Source: Ichthyophthirius multifiliis (Eukaryota; Ciliophora; Oligohymenophorea; Hymenostomatida). From it: 64,000 nt of DNA. Shown here one piece after another: positions 52,321 to 63,289 of this stretch (within the stretch, counting starts at the first letter, position 1; every line of letters begins with the position of its first letter). The stretch lies in assembly GCF_000220395.1 (NCBI RefSeq), contig NW_004086420.1, positions 22,090 to 86,089 on the forward strand. The letters are read 5' to 3'. The position numbers were made by a program, and so were the translations under genes. Below the pieces are notes generated by a model that had not been told where the DNA came from, did not search any database, and worked only from the letters and a program-made list of their open reading frames with translations.

Positions 52321-52443
52321 ATAAAAAAATTATATATTTAAGTAAATATAGATAATAATAAACATGGATACATAAATTTATATGCATATGTCATTTTTAA
52401 TTTTTTATATATAGTGTATTTTGTATTATATTATATTAATATA

Positions 52444-52700
52444 TCATTATTAATATTATTAATAGAATATTTTTTCTTTAAATACTTCCCATATTTTAAT
52501 TTTTTCAATTTCTATTTCCTTGTCAATTTCATCAAATTCTTTACAAATAGAAAGTTCTTATAAAAACAGATCCTAAAAAAATATATTAAAAAGTAATTAT
52601 TTTATTAATTTAAAAAAACTTTGAAAAACTAAGGCAAAAATTATAGTTAATTTTTATCTAAAGTATATAATTCTACATCATTACAATCAGCAATCTAATA

Positions 52701-52749
<49 letters not shown>

Positions 52750-55442
52750 TTATAAAATTATATTAAAAAATTATACGACAGTAAGTTTAGCTTCTTATTA
52801 TTAAAAATCATTTATTTTTCCTGTTAGAGCTCTTCCTCCAAAATAATTACCTTATGTAAAACTGTTATATTCTATAAAATATTAATAATATATCTAGTTT
52901 TCATTTTTCCTTTTATTTCATGGAAATTAAATGCACTTTTAGCTTAATATAAATTTTTTCTTAAGGTTTATTCTAAATCTTCTTTTAATTCCGGAAGAAT
53001 TTATTTTTCTGATTAAATTATTTTTATTTTATTTTTATTATAATTAAGTTTAAATTTTAAATTTAGATGTTTTTTTATTTTTTATTGCTCTAAAATTATT
53101 ATTAAATACAAAATATTTTTACTAACATTAATTTCTCTTATCTCTATGAACTTTTTATATTCTAACTGACTTCAACCTTCCTTTACAAACAATAAAAAAT
53201 TTATCAATAGAACTATCTTATTCTATTATAATATCATTTAAAGTATATTTTTAAATTTTTAATAAATTTGCTAATGGAATAAGTGCAAAAGGCTAAAACA
53301 TCTAAAAATAAATAATTTAATTGAGATATATATAAAATTATATATATAAATATATATATATATATATCTATATATTTATATATTTTATATTTTCACCTCA
53401 AATAAATGCATTTAACTTAAAAGTCTTATTTTATTATCTAATTCATCTTAAATAAGTGTCATTAAAACTTATTAAAAATCATTTTTAGATATTGAAAGTA
53501 AATATGTATCTTCTATAGTTTATATTGTAGCTGCTCTTTTAGTTCTTTCTAGTATTTAGTTTTATTATTTTTTAGTTTGGTTTTCTTCATCTTATTCGTC
53601 TACAATTTCTTAATTTTCATTATTTTATTCTTATTAGATTTTTTCGTATATATTTTCTATTTAACTTCTACACTTAAATTTTCCTTTTTTAATATACTAT
53701 TTTTCCAATTTGGTCATTTCTTCATTTTTTAAAATTTTTTATTTAATAGACTTTAAATCTTTCTCCTTTAAATTTTCTTCTACTATTTTATTTTCATAAC
53801 TTTTCTTACTACTAGTCTTCATCATAGCTAATTCACCAAATTAAAATCCGTCATATAAAGTATTAACAACTCTAGATGTTTCCTTGCCCTCTTCTATTAT
53901 ATATTTGATTCTTACACTGCAACTTCCGAAAATAATTAAGTACATTTAATCTCCGTAATCTCCTTATTTGAAAACGGTTACGTCTTTTTTCTTTTTTTAT
54001 AAAACTCCAAATCTCATTAATTATTTTCGAGTTTATTGATTGAATCCCGAAAAAAATTTAAGCTTGGAAAGAATATCGTCTAGTTTTTAAAAATCAATAT
54101 CCTTTCGATTTTCTTTACTGTATTCTTTCACTACTAAATTTAATTCCTGTAAAGTTAATTTAGTATCATTCACTTTTAAATAATCATGGATTTCTTATTT
54201 TGATTAAATGTAATTATCTTTATCAGAATTATATTATATTAAAACATTATTCATTTAATTTATTATATTGTATATATTTTTTATTGTTTCTTCCTATTTA
54301 TGTAATAAACCAATTTTTTAGTCATTATTAACATTTCCATCTAAATCAGTAATTTTAATTTCTTTTACATTTTATAATTTAGTATAAATTTCATTCACAT
54401 AATCTTTTATATCAACTTTTTAATTTTATTAACCTACATCTAATTTTTTAGCTTTTAACTTACTTTTTTCTGAAATATTTTTTTTTCTTAATTCTATATC
54501 CTAATCTTCGTTTTTTTTTTAATTTTTTTCATATTCATTTAATAAACTTATATATTTTTAATAAAAACGGTCTTCTTCGCCATCATATTTATTAAATTTT
54601 CTTATTTAAGAAGAAATTTTTTATAAATATACTTATTTTTTGTTAATTTCTTTAGGTTTTATTAAAACTGCGTTTTTACAAAAATGTCCTGCCTTCTGAA
54701 AAATTTCTTTCTATTTTTTTTTTTTTTTACCCCATTACTAAGTTTTTTATTTTAAAAATAAATGAACTGTCTTATATTCTTAAAGTTAATCATAATCAGG
54801 AATAGTTTTAATAAATTATTTTGAAATTTCTTCATTTTCATCTTCTTCGTTTCTTGTTTCTTCCTCATCTTCATTTGTGTTTTGATAAAATCTCCCTTCC
54901 TTTTTTTTATTTATATTCCAAAAATCAACAAAAGAATATTATTTTTATTAAGAAACTAACACAAGTCTATCATTTATAGATTAATTCTCGTTAAATTAAA
55001 TATTATTACTATTTATAATTATATTTTATTAATTTTAAAAACAACTACTATTATTGCTATCAAATTTCAAATCTATAAAAAATGATCTTTTTTCAATGTT
55101 ATTATTTTATTGGTTTTCTTAATTTAAATTAATTAAATGGGTCATTGGTCGACTCAAAAATTTCGTTTGGTATGATGTTGATGCACTTTCTAATCTAAAA
55201 GGTTTAAAAGAACCAAAAGAGCCTTTTAATTAATCATCATTTTATTTAACAACACTTGAATAATAAATATTTTGTAATAAGTTTGAATCTATGTTACTTG
55301 TTTAGGGTCTCTATTACTAACCTATTAAATTTAAACGTTATGTTTATGAAGAACTTAAACGATAATTTATCCTTTTTTATTGTTATGGTTTAACTGATGA
55401 AAGAGGTCTTATGCTAATTAATTAATCGATATTTTATTACAT
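52444..55442 (-). CDS. Protein with two cyclic-nucleotide-binding domains
   Basis: Starts MQQNIDQLISIRPLSSVKPQ at 55442 and stops at TGA 52444-52446. The N-terminal third is Ser/Asn/Gln-rich and acidic with a Lys/Glu region. The first cNMP domain (about 53400-54080) has FFSGFNQQTRKQLMRFGVLQ, TVFKQGDYGDQMYLIIFGSC and the phosphate-binding cassette start FGELAMMKTSS. About 88 charged residues then intervene before RAATIQTIEDTYLLSISKND resumes the fold. The second domain (about 52640-53330) has FIVCKGRLKSV and YFGGRALTGK in place of FGELAL, then AKLTVVADCNDVELYTLDKN. The second cassette lacks the Glu that contacts the ribose, so it may not bind nucleotide. No kinase or channel domain is fused. 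Likely a cAMP/cGMP-responsive regulatory protein such as a divergent PKA-R-like or ciliary scaffold. Confidence 0.82.
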
Positions 55443-55570
55443 ATATATAATTTTTTTATTATATGTTTAAATTTTATTAAAAAAAATGAATATATTTTTA
55501 ATTTTTTTAAAAAAAATAAAATAAAAAAAATACTTAATTTATATTTTCGAATAAAAAAAATATAAAAGAA

Positions 55571-55601
<31 letters not shown>

Positions 55602-55668
55602 AATAAATATGTTATTTTATATGATTTAATGTTTATATATATATTTTATATTTTTTTTTTATAAATAT
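55443..55668. other. AT-rich spacer
   Basis: Short A/T-only spacer with a TA run (about 55575-55601). Nothing else is seen. Confidence 0.5.
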
Positions 55669-56097
55669 TCATTAATATTAAAAAGGTGTTATTTCTTATA
55701 TAAACTAATTAATTGTAATTTTATTTAAATTTTTTTTATCAAATCTTTTAAAAATATTTTAAATATCTTGCATTTGAAAGTGAGGAAAAGCCAAACTAAA
55801 ATCTAAAGGACATAGAAATAATTTCGTTTTTCCAAAAATTTACAAGAACTAAGAATTTTAAAGATTCCTTTTCTTTTTTTCAAAGAAAAAATCTAGTTTT
55901 AAATTATCTATTTTTGTTTCGAAAAAAAGCATTTTCTAAAATAAAAAGACTGTAAGTTTTTATACTTTTTCATAGTTTTATTTAATTTAATTTTTTTATT
56001 TTTCAATTAAAATATTCTCATATTCTTTGTTTTTTGGAATAAAAATTTTTATAAAATTTTCTTTACTTTTTTTATTGTAAATTTATATATATATTTA

Positions 56098-56147
<50 letters not shown>

Positions 56148-56878
56148 TACGTTATAAATATTTATTAATCCTATTAATTTAAATAATTATATAAAAGTTT
56201 TAAATTATCCTAAGTATTTACTATATTTAATTAATCAAAAATAAACTTGAATTTCTCGAAATTTATAATTATATCATTTTTTTAAATACCTAATATATAT
56301 AAAGCTTATTCTATAGTAAAATCTTTATCAAAAGTTATATCTTGTCTAATTTTTTCAATTTATTTATCGTAATCTATTATAATATTAAATAGATAAATTA
56401 AAAAGCTTTAAAAATAATTATTTTCTGGCTATGTATTAACAAAATTTTAAATTGAAATTTTTATTTCCTTTATAGGTATATCATTATGAGTTTTTTATGT
56501 AGAATTAAATAGACTTTAGTTAATATTTTTTATTAATGTTTTTTTTATTTCTTTAAATTTAATACAATTACAATTTTCGAATTTTTATGAATTTTTTTCG
56601 TTTGTTTAATTTCTTTATTTTTAAATTTTCTCATTACTTTTATTATTTTTAGGGGGAGAAGTAAAGGATTTATTCAAAAAATCTTTTTTTTAAACTATTT
56701 GAGTAGAATTTAATTTATTTTATAATAAAAAGTCTAAATTATCATCTATTTATTTATTTAAATAATTATTTGAAATGTTTAAAGATTATTCATTTAATCT
56801 TATTTTTTTTTAGTTTTTTTTTTTTTAAAAAAAGAAAAAATTATTTAATTTTTAATGTATTTTTTTATTTTTACTCAT
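55669..56878 (-). CDS. EF-hand-containing protein, unknown role
   Basis: Starts MSKNKKIHQKLNNFFFFQKK at 56878 and stops at TGA 55669-55671. The N-terminal 140 residues are Asn/Gln/Lys-rich (LNISNNYLNKQIDDNLDFLL, KSFTSPPKNNKSNEK). A first EF-hand-like pair follows at about 56230-56420 (EKIRQDITFDKDFTIEQALY, then KNDIIINFEKFKFIFDQLNI). After a TA-rich intron (about 56080-56150) the C terminus ends with a helix-loop-helix FPHFQMQDIQNIFKRFDKKN followed by LNKITINQFIQEITPF. Loops are partly degenerate, so calcium binding is uncertain. The frame continues through two long A homopolymers, which supports the reading. Confidence 0.65.
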
Positions 56879-57354
56879 TTTAGTTAATTACTTTATTTTT
56901 TTTATAAAAAGTTTATTTTAATTAGTTGTTTTAATATATTTTATGTTTTTTTTAAAAAGCCTCTTATTCTTTTTTTATTATTATATCTTTGTTTTATGAA
57001 ATTATATCAAATATGCTTTTTTATAACATTTTTTTAATAATGTTTTTTTTTTTATATTGTTATTTAATTTATTGATCTTAAAAAAATAAAAAAATACTTA
57101 GAATTTTCTTTATATTATTTTTAAAAAAAAATATGTTTAAATTTTTAGAATTCAAAAAGATTATAGTTTTTATAAAACACTTTTTAATATATAAAAAAAT
57201 AGTATTTATTTATTGTCTGAAATAAATAAAAAAATCTTTATTTATTTTATAATTAATATAATTATATTATTAAAAATAATAATAATAAAAGAAAAAACTT
57301 ATATAATAATATTAATATAAAAATATTCTTTTAAATATTTTGGTATAAGATTCT
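56879..57354. other. AT-rich spacer
   Basis: About 475 bases of low-complexity A/T between the EF-hand gene start and the SAC remnant. No gene seen. Confidence 0.55.
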
Positions 57355-57785
57355 TACATATAGGTATAAATTTAAATGGATTTGTAGCCAATTATTACTT
57401 GAATATAAAAATTAAATAATAAGTTATTTATCTATTAGAGGAAATGTTTCTTTATTTTTTAAATAAAAAGGGTTTTAAACTTAAAATAATTCGAGGTCAA
57501 GAATTAAACACCGAAGTATGTAAAAAAATATTTAATTATTAAAATAAGGTTTTGGTAATAAATTTGATGCTGTTAGTGAAAAAAGAAGACTAAATATTGT
57601 CAGAAAAATTCAAAATTAATTTAAATGGTATTTAAAGGAATAGAATATGTGCATTTTGATTTTCATAAAAGGGCTCAAGCTTTATATGAATATTTATTTA
57701 CTCATTGCAAAACAAAAAAAGGAAGGAATTCAGATTTTTAGTGGAAAATAATTATAAAAAAAGAAATTATTGAACAACAAAAGGT
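57355..57785 (+). pseudogene. Frameshifted remnant of a SAC-domain phosphoinositide phosphatase
   Basis: Four consecutive pieces of the SAC domain appear in the right order but in changing frames. LNGFVANYYLNI (57372-57407, family 'GxVANFVETE') is followed in another frame by IRGNVSLFFKQKGF (57434-57475, family 'IRGSIPLFW'). The first frame then returns with KVLVINLM (about 57546, family 'KQVIxNLxN'), and a third frame has GIEYVHFDFHKRAQAL (about 57637-57684, family 'YIHFDFHKEC'). At least three frame changes in under 300 bp cannot be explained by GT-AG introns of usual size. The N-terminal part of the domain is absent upstream. The catalytic CxxxxxR loop is absent: similarity ends at EIIEQQK, just where that loop should begin. 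SAC enzymes dephosphorylate PI3P, PI4P or PI(3,5)P2. Sequencing errors are an alternative. Confidence 0.5.
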
Positions 57786-57810
57786 GGGAAGAGTGGGGAG
57801 GGTGAGGAGA
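57783..57810 (+). other. G-rich island at the end of the SAC remnant
   Basis: A 28-nt block about 70% G with no C or T-rich context (GGTGGGAAGAGTGGGGAGGG and continuing). It is strikingly unlike its surroundings. It contains runs of GGG, GGGG and GGG with short spacers, so a G-quadruplex is possible. It is not a telomere repeat of the G4T2 type. Confidence 0.8.
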
Positions 57811-58237
57811 AAAGTTTTTAAAATTAATTAAAAAAAATTTTTATATATAATAAATTCATTTATTATCAGGATATCTTTTTTGACTTATGGATATTATTAG
57901 ATAACTAAAAGTGCATCTAAATAACTTAAATTTTAAATAAGTTTTATTAGTTAGATATTATAAAACCTAATATAGAATATTTATAATAAAAAAAATAAAA
58001 TTATAATAAATAATGTATGAATGAATATTTTTTAATTGATATTTTGACCTTATTTAGTTAAAATCATTAATTATATTATTATATTTAAAAGCTTTTTTTT
58101 TAAACAAAAACTAAACTCAATATTTATTTTTATTTATTTTAAAAAAAAAATATATATATTTTAAATAAATTAAATTCAATATGTAATTTTTTTAAAAAAA
58201 TAAATAAATACATTTATATATATATACATTTAAAAAA
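57811..58237. other. AT-rich spacer
   Basis: About 430 bases. A plus-strand frame following the SAC remnant stays open to TGA near 58018 (SFLTYGYYQITKSASK) but has no SAC motifs. Otherwise A/T-only. Confidence 0.5.
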
Positions 58238-60082
58238 ATGAGTTAATAATAATCATATACATAAAAAAATATAAACGAAATTTTACAAGATATAGATAAT
58301 TTAGGAGGCACGATAAATGTGAAAATTTCGAATTCTGAAACTATATTAATACTTCCGAATTAATAAAATTCTTCACATTTATAAAAAGCTGTAGATGAAT
58401 AAGGTTTTAACTATATTAATATTCATTTAAAGGAAAATTAAAAAAAATAATATAAATTTGATAATATAATAAATTAATAAAATTATTTTTAGTAAATATA
58501 AAAATTATATAATGATTGGTTTTTAAATGGATTTAATTTAAATCTATTTTATTTATAAACTTAAGTAAATATTTTCAAATTTTGTAACAATATTATAGAA
58601 AAAAATCTAGAAAATATACAAAATTTAAGTATATAATGTGCTTAGTTTTCTCCTAAAAATCAAGAAGGACCATATTAAGAAAAAATAGTTGATTTAATAA
58701 CCCGAAAGGAAGTATAAAAAATCGAAGAATGCTCTTTTGGAGGAATAGAGATATTAAATTCTCTAAATTATGTGTAAAAAATGCATGGAGAATCTTATTT
58801 GTGTAGAGTAATAAATAGTTTTGGGAATAAATATTGTGAATGGAATTTATTAAGTGTTTAAGAGGATTAGATATTAAAAAAAAAATTAAATAAAAGTTAG
58901 AAATTATCCACTTTTATTGAAAAAATAAACGAAAATCACAAAAATTTATTCGCTTTGGATTTGTCAAATTTGAATTTAGAAAATTTAGAAAAATTGGAAA
59001 AAATAAATATTTTTTGTTAACATTTTGAAAAATTTTATGAAAAAAAAAGCTTTTTATGTAACAAATTTCCATTAAAATAATAAAAAAATTCTTCTATTTA
59101 ATATATTTCTTAAATAAATCCAAAAAAAACACTTAAAAAAGAAGAAAGTACTATTCTTTTGGGTGAAAAAAGGAAAATCTAAGATGAAAATGAATTCGAA
59201 AATGCTAAAATAAGTCTCAATAATACATATTAAGATAAAATAAAAGATTTAACTAATTAATTATATGAAAATACATAGAAACATATAATAGAAAACGAGC
59301 AAAAATAATAAATAATTGAAAATTTGAAAAAAAAACTGTAAATTTTTTCAAAGGAGTTTCTTGTAGAAAATATCGTTGAAGAATACGAAAATGAAATTTA
59401 AAAATATATTTTAAATTAAGAAAATTTGAGAAAATAAATACATTTTTTAACTTAAAATAAAGAAAATAGTAATAAATTTAAAGAAATGATAAATACCTTA
59501 AATTGTGATTTTTTAGATAAAGAAAAGGAGATTTCTTAATTAAAAAGACATATAAGGAATTTCGAAAATAAAAAAATAATTAATTCATTTAATAAAGTAA
59601 AAATGGATTAAATTTAGAAAGAAAATATATCTGTTTTGTCAAAAAATGATGAATTATTAAATAATTGCTTTGAACTTTAAAAAATAGTCGAAAATTTAAA
59701 AAATTAAAATAGTAGTTTGTGTAAAGAAAAGGAGTTTTTGGAAAATTAAAACTAAAAATTAAATGAAGAAAAAAATGTACTTTAATAAATTGTAGAACTT
59801 AGAGATAAAAATGGATTATTTTTTAAAAAAAATGGAGCTTTTTAAAAAAATAAAAATAATTTTTTAATCAATAATAATGAAAATAATACTGAAAAATTAA
59901 AGGAAATAATATAGAAATTAAGTGAAGAAAATAGTAAATTTAAATAAATTAATTAACTTAATATAGATTTCCTTATAAAACTTATTAATTAAATGGAAGA
60001 ATAATATGGGAAAAGTGATTCAAATGTAAGATCAATTAATAAGTTTATAAGAAGTTATTTATTAGAAAATATTTCTTAATGA
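58238..60082 (+). CDS. Coiled-coil protein
   Basis: Starts MSQQQSYTQKNINEILQDID at 58238 and stops at TGA 60080-60082. One short intron lies at about 58440-58490. The first 240 residues are globular-looking: GGTINVKISNSETILILPNQ, YNDWFLNGFNLNLFYLQTQ, EECSFGGIEILNSLNYVQ and YLCRVINSFGNKYCEWNLLS. From about 58860 on the protein is an almost continuous Glu/Lys/Gln/Asn/Leu coiled coil, for example KRHIRNFENKKIINSFNKVK, CFELQKIVENLKNQNSSLCK and KLKEIIQKLSEENSKFKQIN. Such proteins are common in ciliate basal bodies and cortex. No motor or other domain is recognised. Confidence 0.75.
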
Positions 60083-61995
60083 AAAAAAAATTAATAAATA
60101 GATTTATAAACTATATATATATATATATATATGAAATATATATATCAAAAATAAATATTAAATAAAATAAAAAAATTATATTATAAATATATATATTATA
60201 TAAATAGTAAAAAAATAAAATAATATTTATTTAAATATCATTTTTAATTAAAATATTCAAAAAAAATTAAAATAAAATATAAAAAGAAGAAAAAAAAAAA
60301 ATTACTAATAAATAAATATATTAAATAAAAAAAAAAAAAAAAAAATAAAGGATAAAGAAATTCAATTAATTTATACAAACAAACAAAAACAAAAATTAAT
60401 TTTAAGTAAATAAAAAGTAAAATTAAAATAAAAGAAAAACTATAAATGTTAAAAATGTGATAAAAGAAACTTATATAAATATAAAATATGTGATATAATA
60501 AAATTAAAAATAATATTATGTATAAAGTATATAAATAAATGCATTAATTATATATATATATATAATATAATAAATATCTGTATTATATATAGTATATAAA
60601 ATAATAAAAAAATTTATAAAATTTGATATATATATATAAATATATATATAAATATTTTAAATATAAAATAAATAAATTTAATATTTAATATATTATTTAT
60701 ATTTTATTAATTTATATGTAATATATCTAATAATTCTTAATATTTAATATATTTATATAAATATATTATATTTTTATTTTCATTAATATTATTTATTATA
60801 TGATACTTTTATTTTTTTTAAATTAATTATATTCTTTTTAATAAAAGCAATTATTTAAATATACTTATTATTGTTAATAAAATATATTTTTACAATATTT
60901 TTAATTTATATAATACAATATTTTAAATATTTTATTTTATATATAATTATATAATTATTAAATATATATATATAATTTAATTATTCGATATATTGTTTAT
61001 TTTAAAAATATACATTTAATATTTAATAATATAAGTTTTAGTTATATATGGATTTATTATATTTCATTATCTTTATATTTAGTTTAAATAATATTTTTAT
61101 GATATTTTTATTATGTTTAATCGAATATTTATAAAGTTTTTATATAATATTGATTAAAATTTGTCTTGCGATACTCTACTTAATAATATAAGGTGATTAT
61201 ATTTTATATCATGATTATTTTTATCTTTAAAACAGGAATAAAAATAAAATATATTTATGAAGAATTATTTTATTTTAATTTAGATTTACTGATACTGATT
61301 ATTTGCAAAAAAAATTTATATTTAAAATTCTAAAAATATTTATATAATACTTTAATATATAAATAAATAATATATGTTTAGTGTTTAAATAAATAATAAC
61401 TCAATATTCAATTTCATTTTTTTTATTTTCTAAAATAATAAAAAAAAACTGAAATTTTCAAGAAATTTATCCCCTAAAAATATATAAAAGTCTTAACTTT
61501 TTTTTAGTTAAATTTAGTAAAATTAAATTATTTCAATAATAAAATATTAATATATATATTAATTTTATACAAATATATTAAATTTTTCGTTAAAGTCAAA
61601 ATTATTTGCTCAAAAAAAGATTATTTATAACGAAAGTATAATAATAAATACAAGAAATAGACAAAATTAAATTAAATTAAATTTTTTAATCTATTAGATA
61701 TTTAATTCATATTAACTTTGCTTTATTTTAAAATAAAAAAATAAAATAAACAATAGTAAATATTAACAATTAACAAAATTATTTAAATCACATAATTATA
61801 ATATCAAGTGAAAAGAAAATTACATTAGTAAAGTTTAATTAAAAAAAAATTAATAAAATAAAAAAATAATTCCCTAAATTAAAAAAAAAATATCTTTTCA
61901 TTTAATATTAAATTTATTTTTAATAAACATAAAATTAATACATATAAAAATAATTTAAAAAACCAACAAAAATATTTAATTAAAAAAACAAAAAT
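60083..61995. other. Gene-poor AT-rich stretch (1.9 kb)
   Basis: A/T-only with several homopolymers (for example a run of 19 A near 60328) and TA tracts. The only slightly mixed piece (about 61160-61200) is too short to interpret. No gene seen. Confidence 0.6.
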
Positions 61996-63165
61996 ATGAT
62001 CAAATAAACCTTATATATATTATTTATAATATCTTTCATAAATTGTTAATGTCCTGAAAGTCTTATGATATCTACAAAAGGCACATTTAAAATAAAATAA
62101 ATAACTGGGTGTCCATTTTAATAATAATAAAAAACATGTTGTATAAACGAAATATAATAAAATTCATAATTAATTACCCAAAAATCACAAGTAGATGTCA
62201 AAAAAACCTTAAAATTTTAAATATAATGTAAATGGCTTGGAAATGGAGTTCCTAAAGATCTTTATTAATCAATCCAATATTATGAAAACGATAAATTATT
62301 AAAAGGAGTAGAATAAATAATTCAATCTAACATATATGTAGCTAATGAGTGGATTTAACTAGAATTTTCTATAGGTCCAAGCGGCTAATAATATTAATAC
62401 TTAGAAGGATAAACTGACATATCTTTTGGTTTAGAAATAAATAGGAATTTAGAAGGAGAAAACGGAACTTTTTAATGTACTGAAGGAATAGTTTAAATAA
62501 TTTAAGATTAAGAAATACCATAATCAGATTAAAAAAATAATAATGAGGAAATATTTCTATAAATGAAATAAATATATTAATAACTGAATGAAATTTTAAA
62601 ATAATAAAATGATATTTAATAGACAGTAAATTAATTCTAAAAATAATATAAACAAACAAAAACAAAATTAGAAAATCAAACTAGTGAATTAAAATAAGAA
62701 AATATATCTTTGAAAATTGAAACGGAAATAATTAGTTAAAAATTATATAGTTAAACAAAAGAAAGTAAGTCTAAAGACGAATACATGCTAAATTTTTATA
62801 AAATTTTTTAAGAAAGTTAAATTTCATATTAAAAAAATATATAAGAAATACTTAAAATAATGCAAATTTTAAAAAAATAAAATCAGGAAAGTAATACTAT
62901 TTACAATAATTTATAGAGTTAGAATTAAAATCAAAATAATAAATAATATTAAAATTAAATAAGTAAAATTTATATTTGGAACATTATTTTGTCTTTTTTA
63001 GTTTTTTTAAGCTTTGTCTTTAATGCGAATTTGCTCAAAATAATAATCTAAAATAATAAAAATAAATAAAAAAATTTGGAGGTTTAGTAATAAAAAAAAA
63101 TGAAAAAAATAGATGCTGGCAAATAGAATACTAATTAAACAAATTTTTAGTCATTTAATATATGA
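61996..63165 (+). CDS. Signal-peptide, coiled-coil, single-TM protein
   Basis: An intronless frame of 389 codons from the ATG at 61996 to TGA 63163-63165. The N terminus MIKQTLYILFIISFINCQCP is a clear secretion signal. The luminal or extracellular part has several Cys (CPESLM, TGCPF, TCCINE, CKWLG, CTEG) and acidic/Gln-rich text, followed by a coiled coil (about residues 190-310, for example QMKQIYQQLNEILKQQNDIQ). A late TM helix, IWNIILSFLVFLSFVFNANL, precedes a short basic cytosolic tail (KKMKKIDAGKQ). The layout (signal, lumenal domain, coiled coil, TM, short tail) resembles p24/emp24 cargo receptors, but I cannot confirm a GOLD domain. Homology unknown. Confidence 0.8.
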
Positions 63166-63182
63166 TTATTTTTATTATATTT

Positions 63183-63232
<50 letters not shown>

Positions 63233-63256
63233 TTAATAGCATATATATTTTTAGAC

Positions 63257-63289
<33 letters not shown>

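Larger units (their letters stand above)
50599..52443. other. Gene-poor AT-rich stretch
   Basis: About 1.85 kb between the pseudokinase start and the stop of the cyclic-nucleotide-binding gene. It begins with a 49-nt TA run (50833-50881). A possible decayed coding segment at 51380-52320 is listed separately. Confidence 0.55.

Noticed and set aside
57810-58020. Continuation of the SAC phosphatase downstream of the G-rich island
   Set aside because: The frame is open to a TGA near 58018 but lacks the CxxxxxR catalytic loop and any other SAC motif.
62369-62665. A 98-codon minus-strand hydrophobic frame
   Set aside because: It is antisense to the coiled-coil part of the intact plus-strand gene at 61996-63165.
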